Shown piece by piece: positions 36,912 to 44,826 of a stretch of 64,000 nt of DNA. The stretch's first letter is position 1; every line of letters starts with the position of its first letter. The notes beneath the pieces were generated by a model, which saw only the letters and a program-made list of their open reading frames with translations, had not been told where the DNA came from and made no database searches. This DNA comes from Pseudomonas laurylsulfatiphila (GTDB lineage Bacteria; Pseudomonadota; Gammaproteobacteria; Pseudomonadales; Pseudomonadaceae). The stretch is from the NCBI RefSeq assembly GCF_002934665.1, contig NZ_NIRS01000008.1:124001-188000 (forward strand), written 5' to 3'. The translations under genes were made by a program, and so were the position numbers.

Positions 36912-38732
36912 TTATGCCTTGGCTTTCTTGGCTGCGCGGGTACGCTCGCTTTCGTCCAGGATCTTCTTGCGAAGACGGATGGACTTAGGAGTCACTTCAC
37001 ACAGCTCGTCGTCCTGGATGAATTCCAGAGCCTGTTCCAGGGTGAAGCGAACAGGTGGAACCAGAGCGATGGTTTCGTCTTTACCCGAAGCACGCATGTT
37101 GTCGAGCTTCTTGCCCTTGGTAGGGTTGACGCCCAGGTCGTTGTCACGGCTGTTCAGACCAACGATCTGACCGTTGTAGATTTCCTGACCGTGTTCTACG
37201 AACAGCTTGCCACGCGCCTGCAGGGTTTCCAGGGAGTAGGTCAGTGCCTTGCCGGTTTCAACCGAAACCAGAACGCCGTTCTGACGGCCGGACATGTCGC
37301 CGGACTTCATCACGTCGTAACGGTCGAAGATCGAGGTCAGGATGCCAGCGCCGTTGGTCAGGGTCAGGAACTGGTTACGGAAACCGATCAGACCACGAGC
37401 AGGGATGTTGTATTCCAGACGTACACGGCCCTTGCCATCCGGCACCATGTTGGTCAGGTCGCCCTTACGCAGACCCATCTCTTCCATCACCTTGCCCTGG
37501 GATTCTTCCGGCAGGTCGATGGTGACGTTTTCGAACGGTTCGTGCTTCACGCCGTCAACCAGACGGATGATCACTTCCGGACGGCCTACAGCCATTTCGA
37601 AGCCTTCGCGACGCATGGTTTCGATCAGTACCGAGAGGTGCAGTTCGCCACGGCCGGAAACCTTGAACTTGTCAGCCGAGTCGCCTTCTTCAACGCGCAG
37701 TGCAACGTTGTACAGCAGCTCTTTGTCCAGACGTTCCTTGATGTTACGGGAAGTCACGAACTTGCCTTCTTTACCGCAGAATGGCGAGTCGTTTACCTGG
37801 AAGGTCATGGAAACGGTTGGCTCGTCGACGGTCAACGGCTTCATCGCTTCAACGGTGTCCGGGTGGCACAGAGTGTCGGAGATGAACAGCGAGTCCATAC
37901 CGCTGATGCACACGATGTCGCCTGCAGCAGCTTCTTCAACGTCTACACGGTGCAGACCGTGGTGACCCATCAGCTTCAGGATACGACCGTTACGCTTCTT
38001 GCCGTCGGCGCCGATAGCCACAACCGGGGTGTTCGGCTTGACGCGACCGCGAGCGATACGGCCAACGCCGATAACACCCAGGAAGCTGTTGTAGTCCAGT
38101 GCGGAGATCTGCATCTGGAACGGACCGTCACGGTCGACTTTCGGCGCAGGTACGTTGTCGACGATCGACTGGTACAGCGGGGTCATGTCTTCAGCCATTT
38201 CGGTGTGGTCCAGACCGGCAATACCGTTCAGGGCCGAGGCGTAGACGACTTTGAAGTCCAGCTGTTCTTCGGTGGCGCCCAGGTTGTCGAACAGGTCGAA
38301 GATCTGGTCCAGAACCCAGTCCGGACGCGCGCCTGGACGGTCAACCTTGTTGATGCACACGATTGGACGCAGGCCGGCTTCGAAAGCCTTCTTGGTCACG
38401 AAACGGGTTTGCGGCATAGGGCCGTCTTGAGCGTCAACCAGCAGCAGAACGGAGTCGACCATCGACATTACGCGTTCAACTTCGCCGCCGAAGTCGGCGT
38501 GGCCCGGGGTGTCCACGATGTTGATGTGGTAGCCGTTCCAGTTGATGGCGGTGTTTTTCGCCAGAATGGTAATACCGCGCTCTTTTTCCTGGTCGTTGGA
38601 GTCCATCACGCGCTCGTCGTTGAGCTCGTTGCGCTCCAGGGTGCCGGATTGACGCAGGAGTTTGTCTACCAGGGTGGTTTTACCATGGTCAACGTGGGCA
38701 ATGATGGCGATGTTGCGTAGATTTTCGATCAC
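36912..38732 (-). CDS. typA: Ribosome-associated translational GTPase TypA/BipA
   Basis: EF-G-like GTPase of 606 residues that binds 70S ribosomes and supports ribosome assembly and stress adaptation. G motifs: G1 AHVDHGKTTL, the G2 segment around RGITI, G3 DTPGHADFGGEV, G4 NKVDRPGARP and G5 YASALNGIAG. The C-terminal TypA-specific region ends LRKKILDESERTRAAKKAKA. It stands alone with a strong terminator downstream. Confidence 0.97.
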   Translation of the reverse strand: MIENLRNIAIIAHVDHGKTTLVDKLLRQSGTLERNELNDERVMDSNDQEKERGITILAKNTAINWNGYHINIVDTPGHADFGGEVERVMSMVDSVLLLVDAQDGPMPQTRFVTKKAFEAGLRPIVCINKVDRPGARPDWVLDQIFDLFDNLGATEEQLDFKVVYASALNGIAGLDHTEMAEDMTPLYQSIVDNVPAPKVDRDGPFQMQISALDYNSFLGVIGVGRIARGRVKPNTPVVAIGADGKKRNGRILKLMGHHGLHRVDVEEAAAGDIVCISGMDSLFISDTLCHPDTVEAMKPLTVDEPTVSMTFQVNDSPFCGKEGKFVTSRNIKERLDKELLYNVALRVEEGDSADKFKVSGRGELHLSVLIETMRREGFEMAVGRPEVIIRLVDGVKHEPFENVTIDLPEESQGKVMEEMGLRKGDLTNMVPDGKGRVRLEYNIPARGLIGFRNQFLTLTNGAGILTSIFDRYDVMKSGDMSGRQNGVLVSVETGKALTYSLETLQARGKLFVEHGQEIYNGQIVGLNSRDNDLGVNPTKGKKLDNMRASGKDETIALVPPVRFTLEQALEFIQDDELCEVTPKSIRLRKKILDESERTRAAKKAKA

Positions 38733-38871
38733 TTGTGTATCTCGATCAGAGGATTCGGTGTGCTGACAAGTCTTGGCAGCGATTAACAGTAGCGTCCGTG
38801 AAAGCCGTTACAGCTTGACGGTGGCGTCGGGGGGCCGGTGACGCAGGCCACAGGCAAACAGCCCCGGGCAC

Positions 38872-40326
38872 TTAGCTCGGTCGATAAACGCGCACATTGG
38901 CATGCCCCTCACTGAGCAAATGGTGGGCATGCAGGCGACTCATCACGCCTTTGTCGCAATACAGCAGGTACTGGCGAGTAGGGTCCAGTTCCTTGAAACG
39001 AGCGTTCACTGCATAAAACGGCATCGTTTGTACCTCGATGCCAGCGAGTTCCAGCGGGTCGTCTTCAGCGGCATCCGGGTGACGGATGTCGATGACGATC
39101 TGACCGGCCAGCGCTTCGCTGACTTCTTCAATCTGCAAGTCCTGGCCCAATTCGTCGATCACGCGATCGATCGGCACCAGCTTGGCGTTTTCGAGCGCAC
39201 GCTCGAGCACCGCCATATCGAATTCTTTCTCTTCGTGCTCGACACGGTAGCGCTTGGCCGCGGTCTTCGGATTGACCGAGATGACGCCGCAGTATTCCGG
39301 CATGTGCCGGGCGAAATCGGCGGTGCCGATTTCGTTGGCCGTGTCGATGATGTCCTGCTTGTGCGCGACGATCAGTGGACGCAAGACCAGTTTGTCAGTC
39401 ACGCAATCGATCACCGACAGGTTCGGCAACGTCTGACTCGACACCTGGGAGATCGCCTCACCCGTGACCAGTGCGTCGATGTGCAGTCGATCGGCAATCC
39501 GGGACGAAGCGCGCAACATCATACGCTTCAATACTACGCCCATATGACTGTTATCGACTTTGCCGAGAATTTCGCCCAGCACTTCCTCGAACGGCACACT
39601 GACAAATAGCACGCGTTGGGAGCTGCCGTACTTCTTCCAGATGAAATGCGCGACTTCCATGACGCCCAGTTCGTGGGCACGTCCGCCCAGGTTGAAGAAG
39701 CAGAAATGCGCCATCAGGCCGCGGCGCATGATCTGGTAGGCCGCCACGGTGGAATCGAAGCCACCGGACATCAGCACCAGCGTCTGCTCCAGGGCGCCCA
39801 GCGGATATCCGCCGATGCCGTTGTGCTGGCTGTGGATCACGAACAACCGTTGGTCGCGAACTTCGATGCGGACTTCGATTTCAGGCTTTTTCAGGTCGAT
39901 CCCGGCGGCACCACACTGACGGCGCAACTGGCTGCCGACATATTTTTCGATATCGATCGAACTGAATGGGTGCTTGCCGGCACGCTTGCAACGCACCGAG
40001 AAAATCTTGCCGGCCAGTGCATCACCGTAGTGCTGCTTGCACTTTTCAACGATGTCGTCGAAATCACCCAGCGGGTACTCGTCGATTTGCAGGAAGTGCG
40101 CGACGCCCGGCATACAGCTCAGGCGCTCGCCCATCTCCTTCAGGGCCTTGGGGTCGCTGACGCGGGTTTCCAGCTCGAGGTTGTCCCACACACCGTTCAC
40201 CACCACGGCCGGGTCCAGATCGCGGAGCACGGCACGGATGTTCTTGGCCAATTGGCGGATGAAACGCATCCGTACCGGGCGGCTCTTGATGGTGATCTCG
40301 GGGAAGACTTTTACGATTAATTTCAT
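38872..40326 (-). CDS. thiI: tRNA 4-thiouridine synthase / thiamine sulphurtransferase
   Basis: Adenylates U8 of tRNA and transfers sulphur to give 4-thiouridine; also takes part in thiamine thiazole synthesis. 484 residues from the ATG at 40326 (MKLIVKVFPEITIKSRPVR), excluding a 21-residue upstream extension. Order: NFLD/THUMP domain, PP-loop ATPase with SGGFDSTVAAYQI, then a rhodanese domain whose catalytic Cys is in LLYCDKGVMSR. The rhodanese domain is present, as in the long gammaproteobacterial form. It is divergent from glnA. Confidence 0.96.
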   Translation of the reverse strand: MKLIVKVFPEITIKSRPVRMRFIRQLAKNIRAVLRDLDPAVVVNGVWDNLELETRVSDPKALKEMGERLSCMPGVAHFLQIDEYPLGDFDDIVEKCKQHYGDALAGKIFSVRCKRAGKHPFSSIDIEKYVGSQLRRQCGAAGIDLKKPEIEVRIEVRDQRLFVIHSQHNGIGGYPLGALEQTLVLMSGGFDSTVAAYQIMRRGLMAHFCFFNLGGRAHELGVMEVAHFIWKKYGSSQRVLFVSVPFEEVLGEILGKVDNSHMGVVLKRMMLRASSRIADRLHIDALVTGEAISQVSSQTLPNLSVIDCVTDKLVLRPLIVAHKQDIIDTANEIGTADFARHMPEYCGVISVNPKTAAKRYRVEHEEKEFDMAVLERALENAKLVPIDRVIDELGQDLQIEEVSEALAGQIVIDIRHPDAAEDDPLELAGIEVQTMPFYAVNARFKELDPTRQYLLYCDKGVMSRLHAHHLLSEGHANVRVYRPS

Positions 40327-40422
40327 GGAAACAGCGCGCGCAGGGCCTGCCGAAAAAGGGGGGCGCGGATTATAGCGGAAATTGCTCAAGGTTTAACCAG
40401 TTAATGTGCAGAAGGTTTTGCG

Positions 40423-40439
40423 CGCACCAAAACGGGTCA
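40423..40439. promoter_or_regulatory. NtrC-like enhancer site of glnA
   Basis: CGCACCAAAACGGGTCA matches 9 of 13 defined positions of TGCACC-N4-TGGTGCA, about 105 bp upstream of the glnA -24 element. A further TGGTGC half-site occurs near 40486. Confidence 0.5.
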
Positions 40440-40542
40440 TTTATTGAAATGAACGCCACATTGTAGGGCGGTATTTTTCGCTTTATGGTGCTTTTCCGCC
40501 TGACAGGCGTGAAATTGGGGCAAAAAACCCATGCTGGGGCAC

Positions 40543-40557
40543 TGGCATGCAATTTGC
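40543..40557 (+). promoter_or_regulatory. Sigma-54 promoter of glnA
   Basis: TGGCATGCAATTTGC fits TGGCAC-N5-TTGC with a single change. The predicted start is near 40569, giving a leader of about 85 nt. Nitrogen-regulated sigma-54 promoters are usual for glnA. Confidence 0.88.
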
Positions 40558-40654
40558 TCCCTTGTGAGGCAGGTTGCCTTGGCAGAGTATTCGCGCCGGC
40601 ATCACCCACATTTTAGGGCATCCACTACTAGCCCGAAGCCACCCGGAGGACACT

Positions 40655-42061
40655 ATGTCGAAGTCGGTTCAACTCATCAAAGATCATGACGTCAAATGGA
40701 TTGATCTGCGCTTCACGGACACCAAAGGCACTCAGCACCACGTGACCATGCCGGCTCGCGATGCGCTGGATGACGACTTCTTCGAAGTCGGCAAAATGTT
40801 CGACGGTTCCTCCATCGCTGGCTGGAAAGGCATCGAAGCCTCCGACATGATCCTGATGCCGGACGACTCCACCGCTGTTCTGGATCCGTTCACCGAAGAA
40901 CCGACCCTGATCCTGGTCTGCGACATCATCGAGCCTTCGAGCATGCAAGGCTACGACCGCGACCCACGTGCGATCGCCAAGCGCGCCGAAGAGCACCTGA
41001 AAGCCACCGGTATCGGTGACACCGTATTCGCAGGTCCAGAGCCAGAGTTCTTCATCTTTGACCAGGTGAAGTTCAAGTCCGACATTTCCGGTTCCATGTT
41101 CAAGATCTACTCCGAACAAGGTTCCTGGATGTCCGACCAGGACATCGAAGGCGGCAACAAGGGCCACCGTCCAGGCGTCAAAGGCGGCTACTTCCCGGTT
41201 CCACCGTTCGACCACGACCACGAAATCCGTACCTCCATGTGCAACGCACTGGAAGAAATGGGCCTGACCGTCGAAGTTCACCACCACGAAGTGGCAACTG
41301 CCGGCCAGAACGAAATCGGCGTCAAGTTCAACACTCTGGTGAAGAAAGCCGACGAAACCCAAACCCTGAAGTACGTCGTGCACAACGTTGCCGACGCCTA
41401 CGGCCGCACCGCGACCTTCATGCCTAAGCCACTGTACGGCGACAACGGCTCGGGCATGCACGTGCACATGTCCATCTGGAAAGATGGCAAGAACACCTTC
41501 GCAGGCGAAGGCTATGCCGGCCTGTCCGACACCGCCCTGTACTTCATCGGCGGCATCATCAAGCACGGTAAGGCCCTGAACGGCTTCACCAACCCGGCGA
41601 CCAACTCCTACAAGCGTCTGGTTCCAGGCTTCGAAGCACCAGTGATGCTGGCCTACTCGGCTCGCAACCGTTCCGCTTCGATCCGCATTCCTTACGTGTC
41701 GAGCCCGAAAGCCCGCCGTATCGAAGCACGCTTCCCGGATCCGGCTGCCAACCCGTACCTGTGCTTCGCCGCACTGTTGATGGCTGGCCTGGACGGCATC
41801 CAGAACAAGATCCACCCTGGCGACGCTGCTGACAAAAACCTGTACGACCTGCCGCCTGAAGAGGCGAAAGAGATTCCACAAGTTTGCGGCAGCCTGAAAG
41901 AAGCCCTGGAAGAGCTGGACAAGGGTCGTGCGTTCCTGACCAAAGGCGGCGTTTTCAGCGACGACTTCATCGACGCTTACATCGCCCTGAAAAGCGAAGA
42001 AGAAATCAAGGTACGTACCTTCGTACACCCACTGGAATACGAGCTGTACTACAGCTGCTGA
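40655..42061 (+). CDS. glnA: Glutamine synthetase type I
   Basis: ATP-dependent amidation of glutamate; main ammonia-assimilating enzyme at low nitrogen. 468 residues from the ATG at 40655, preceded by GGAGGA; the open frame upstream is leader. Motifs: DGSSIAGWKGI, GPEPEFFIFD, the ATP-binding KPLYGDNGSGMHVHMS and the adenylylation segment NLYDLPPEE (Tyr of the NLY motif), so GlnE-type control is expected. It has its own sigma-54 promoter and terminator. Confidence 0.98.
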   Translation: MSKSVQLIKDHDVKWIDLRFTDTKGTQHHVTMPARDALDDDFFEVGKMFDGSSIAGWKGIEASDMILMPDDSTAVLDPFTEEPTLILVCDIIEPSSMQGYDRDPRAIAKRAEEHLKATGIGDTVFAGPEPEFFIFDQVKFKSDISGSMFKIYSEQGSWMSDQDIEGGNKGHRPGVKGGYFPVPPFDHDHEIRTSMCNALEEMGLTVEVHHHEVATAGQNEIGVKFNTLVKKADETQTLKYVVHNVADAYGRTATFMPKPLYGDNGSGMHVHMSIWKDGKNTFAGEGYAGLSDTALYFIGGIIKHGKALNGFTNPATNSYKRLVPGFEAPVMLAYSARNRSASIRIPYVSSPKARRIEARFPDPAANPYLCFAALLMAGLDGIQNKIHPGDAADKNLYDLPPEEAKEIPQVCGSLKEALEELDKGRAFLTKGGVFSDDFIDAYIALKSEEEIKVRTFVHPLEYELYYSC

Positions 42062-42092
42062 TCCGGTAGCGCTGCGGCACGCGGCGTGACAG

Positions 42093-42116
42093 AGGCCTCC
42101 TTCGGGAGGCCTTTTT
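42093..42116 (+). terminator. Rho-independent terminator of glnA
   Basis: Hairpin AGGCCTCC-TTC-GGGAGGCCT followed by TTTTATT, 31 nt after the glnA stop. Confidence 0.92.
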
Positions 42117-42377
42117 ATTGCCAGCGATTCAACGGCTGACGCACATCCCTGTGGGGGCGGGCTTGCCCGCGATGGTCGTTAACGATAACGCGTGTGAACC
42201 TGAATAAACGCGGCGCACTGGAGTCCATCGCCAGCAATCGAGCGTCGACCGGCTGCTCCTACAGTTTCCCGGGATTCCGCGAAGAACCTTTTTTATTGCC
42301 CGGATGTTTAGCGACTTGGGTTAACCGCTCGGCCTGACCTATGCTGCAACCCAACGCTTTCGCTTCCGGTCGATTCC
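42117..42377. other. Non-coding stretch between glnA terminator and the DUF4124 pair
   Basis: The stretch contains one lone, diverged REP-like copy (42148-42175, GTGGGGGCGGGCTTGCCCGC) and a degraded REP remnant (GGCTGCTCCTACAG near 42250). The promoter of the DUF4124 genes must lie here but no boxes are clear. Confidence 0.55.
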
Positions 42378-42893
42378 ATGGGTCGTGGTTTTTTCTTCAT
42401 CCTGCTGCTGATCGCCCTGCCCGCCATGGCGCAGATCTACAAATACACAGACGCCAACGGCGCCACTGCGTACAGCAATCAACCGCCTGACGGCACCAGT
42501 GCCCAACCGGTCCACTTGCCGCCCCTCAACAGCATAGAGCGCCAGCCTCCCGGCGAAGCCGCGCCTGCTGCTGAAGCCGCCCGAAATGAGCAGCCCCAAA
42601 AACCCTATGAAGTGCTGGAGCTGACCGGCCTACCCAATACCGAAGCTCTGCGCTCCAACAATGGCACCTTCACGATAAACGTACTGATCAAGCCGCGCCT
42701 GCAAGGCCCCCATCTAATGCGCCTGCTGCTGGACGATCAACCCTACGGCCAGCCAGTCAATGTGCCGATCCTGCAACTGGTGAACATCGATCGCGGCGAG
42801 CATCGCCTCGCCGTGCAAGTGATCGATGGCGAAAACGTTGTGCAGCAGAGCCCCACCGCAACCTTCACCGTGCAACGAGTGCACACGCCTTGA
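42378..42893 (+). CDS. DUF4124 domain protein, exported
   Basis: 171 residues: signal peptide (MGRGFFFILLLIALPAMA), then the DUF4124 domain (QIYKYTDANGATAYSNQPP) and a C-terminal beta-sandwich-like part (LMRLLLDDQPYG, LVNIDRGEHRLAVQVIDGE). It is paired with a second gene of the same layout that starts inside its stop codon. It lies between glnA and ntrB, a place conserved in Pseudomonas. Function is unknown; its periplasmic location and the glnA-ntrBC neighbourhood do not by themselves show a nitrogen role. Confidence 0.82.
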   Translation: MGRGFFFILLLIALPAMAQIYKYTDANGATAYSNQPPDGTSAQPVHLPPLNSIERQPPGEAAPAAEAARNEQPQKPYEVLELTGLPNTEALRSNNGTFTINVLIKPRLQGPHLMRLLLDDQPYGQPVNVPILQLVNIDRGEHRLAVQVIDGENVVQQSPTATFTVQRVHTP

Positions 42894-43510
42894 AGGCCTG
42901 GCTACTGATCGCCTGCTTCATTGCGCTGCCCACGTCGGCGCAGGTCTTTACTTACCTTGACACCCAAGGCAATCGGGTTTTCACCGACCAGCCCAAACCC
43001 GGCAACGCCACGCGTGTCCCGCAGGTGAATAGCAATCGAATGGCGGCCAACCCCACCCCTGCAGCGCCGTCGAATGCAGAAGACAGTCCAGAAGTACAAG
43101 CGCCGTTCCACTATGACCTGTTGCGCATCCTGGTTCCGGAACCCGATGCGACCATCCGCAGCAACACCGGTGAAATCATCGTCAGTGCCACCAACGAACC
43201 CGCCCTGCAACCCGGTCACCGCTACCGTTTACTGCTCGACGGCCAGCCCACCGCTGAACCCGGCCTGAGCCCGGTGTTCCCGTTGAGCAACATCGATCGC
43301 GGCAGCCATACCCTGTCCGTGGAAATCCTCGATGAGCAGGGACGCATCATCGAACGCACCGCCAGCCAACCCTTCCATATGCAGCGCACGTCTCTCGCCC
43401 AGAAGCGCAAGATCAAACCCTGCACCCTCGACGACTACGGCCAGCGGCCGGAATGCCCGCTCAACGACAAACCCGCCGAAGAAAAAAATCCTTTCCTGCG
43501 ACTTTTTTAA
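42890..43510 (+). CDS. DUF4124 domain protein, exported (paralogue of the preceding gene)
   Basis: 206 residues from a TTG start that overlaps the stop of the preceding gene (TTGA, 42890-42893), which implies coupled translation. The signal peptide (KAWLLIACFIALPTSA) is followed by QVFTYLDTQGNRVFTDQPK, a Pro/Ala-rich linker and the same C-terminal block as its neighbour (YRLLLDGQPTAEPG, LSNIDRGSHTLSVEILDEQGR). The similarity between the two points to a tandem duplication. The TTG start is inferred from signal-peptide position; no good ATG alternative exists nearby. Confidence 0.8.
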   Translation: MKAWLLIACFIALPTSAQVFTYLDTQGNRVFTDQPKPGNATRVPQVNSNRMAANPTPAAPSNAEDSPEVQAPFHYDLLRILVPEPDATIRSNTGEIIVSATNEPALQPGHRYRLLLDGQPTAEPGLSPVFPLSNIDRGSHTLSVEILDEQGRIIERTASQPFHMQRTSLAQKRKIKPCTLDDYGQRPECPLNDKPAEEKNPFLRLF

Positions 43511-43525
43511 CCTCATTCAGGTTTG

Positions 43526-43542
43526 CGCACTATATTGGTGCA
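43526..43542. promoter_or_regulatory. NtrC-binding site upstream of ntrB
   Basis: CGCACTATATTGGTGCA matches TGCACC-N4-TGGTGCA at 11 of 13 positions and is nearly the textbook glnA enhancer. It is about 140 bp upstream of the -24 element at 43669. Confidence 0.8.
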
Positions 43543-43668
43543 ACTGTCTGCACCGTACTCACATTCCAACCCATTTTGGTTCGAAATTACCCGTGAAAGC
43601 CGGCAGAACGCCACGCAAGCGAGCGTCAAACGCCCGTTTCAGGGCTTTGGCGCTTCTTTTCGGAGCCT

Positions 43669-43683
43669 TGGTTTACTTTTTGC
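43669..43683 (+). promoter_or_regulatory. Sigma-54 promoter of ntrBC
   Basis: TGGTTTACTTTTTGC has GG at -24 and TTGC at -12 with correct spacing. The predicted start is near 43695, 46 nt before the ntrB ATG. Together with the NtrC site it implies positive autoregulation of ntrBC under nitrogen limitation. Confidence 0.72.
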
Positions 43684-43740
43684 AACTTCTACTTACCAAC
43701 ACTTGTTTCTTGCGCATGCTCCGCCCCAAAAGAGGTCCCG

Positions 43741-44826
43741 ATGACCATTAGCGACGCACTCCACCGCTTGCTACTCGACAACCTCACCACCGCCACCATT
43801 CTGCTCGATGCCGAACTGCGCCTCGAGTACATGAACCCGGCGGCGGAGATGCTACTGGCCATCAGCGGCCAGCGCAGCCATGGGCAGTTCATCAGTGAAC
43901 TGTTTACAGAATCGACTGAAGCGCTCAACTCCTTGCGCCAGGCTGTCGAACAGGCCCACCCGTTCACCAAGCGCGAAGCCATGCTCACCGCCCTCACCGG
44001 CCAGACCCTGACCGTCGACTACGCGGTAACGCCGATTCTGAGCAATGGCGACACCATGCTATTGCTTGAAGTCCACCCTCGCGACCGCTTGCTGCGGATC
44101 ACCAAGGAAGAAGCACAGCTTTCCAAGCAGGAGACCAGCAAGATGCTAGTGCGCGGGCTCGCCCATGAAATCAAGAACCCCTTGGGCGGGATTCGTGGCG
44201 CGGCGCAATTGCTGGCCCGGGAACTGCCGGAAGAAAGCCTGCGCGACTACACCAACGTCATCATCGAAGAAGCCGACCGCCTGCGTAACCTGGTCGATCG
44301 CATGCTCGGCTCCAACAAGCTGCCGTCACTGGCCCTGTGTAATGTCCACGAAGTGCTGGAGCGCGTCTGCCAACTGGTGGAAGCCGAAAGCCAGGGTTGC
44401 ATCACGCTGGTGCGCGACTACGACCCAAGCATTCCCGACGTATTGATCGACCGCGAACAGATGATTCAGGCCGTACTGAACATCGTTCGCAACGCGATGC
44501 AGGCCATCAGCAGCCAGAACGAGCTGCGCCTGGGCCGAATCAGCCTGCGCAGCCGTACCATGCGCCAGTTCACCATCGGCCATGTGCGCCATCGCCTGGT
44601 GACCAAGATCGAGATCATCGACAACGGTCCGGGCATCCCTGCGGAGCTTCAGGAAACCATCTTCTTTCCCATGGTCAGCGGTCGCCCGGACGGTACCGGG
44701 CTCGGCCTGGCCATTACCCAGAACATCATCAGCCAGCACCAGGGCCTGATCGAATGTGACAGCCACCCCGGCCACACCACCTTCTCGATCTTTCTGCCAC
44801 TGGAACAAGGAGCCACATCGACATGA
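43741..44826 (+). CDS. ntrB: Nitrogen regulation sensor histidine kinase NtrB (NRII)
   Basis: Soluble two-component kinase of 361 residues that phosphorylates or dephosphorylates NtrC according to PII status. N-terminal PAS domain (LLDNLTTATILLDAELRLEYMNPAAEMLL), H box GLAHEIKNPLGGIRGAAQLL with the phospho-His, N box VLNIVRNAMQAI, G1 DNGPGIPAELQ and G2 DGTGLGLAI. No membrane segment. It overlaps ntrC by ATGA. A sigma-54 promoter and NtrC site precede it. Confidence 0.97.
   Translation: MTISDALHRLLLDNLTTATILLDAELRLEYMNPAAEMLLAISGQRSHGQFISELFTESTEALNSLRQAVEQAHPFTKREAMLTALTGQTLTVDYAVTPILSNGDTMLLLEVHPRDRLLRITKEEAQLSKQETSKMLVRGLAHEIKNPLGGIRGAAQLLARELPEESLRDYTNVIIEEADRLRNLVDRMLGSNKLPSLALCNVHEVLERVCQLVEAESQGCITLVRDYDPSIPDVLIDREQMIQAVLNIVRNAMQAISSQNELRLGRISLRSRTMRQFTIGHVRHRLVTKIEIIDNGPGIPAELQETIFFPMVSGRPDGTGLGLAITQNIISQHQGLIECDSHPGHTTFSIFLPLEQGATST

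Larger units (their letters stand above)
40327..40654. other. thiI-glnA divergent regulatory region
   Basis: 328 bp with no protein gene. It contains an NtrC-like site and a sigma-54 promoter directed at glnA (listed separately). I could not assign the thiI promoter. Confidence 0.7.
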
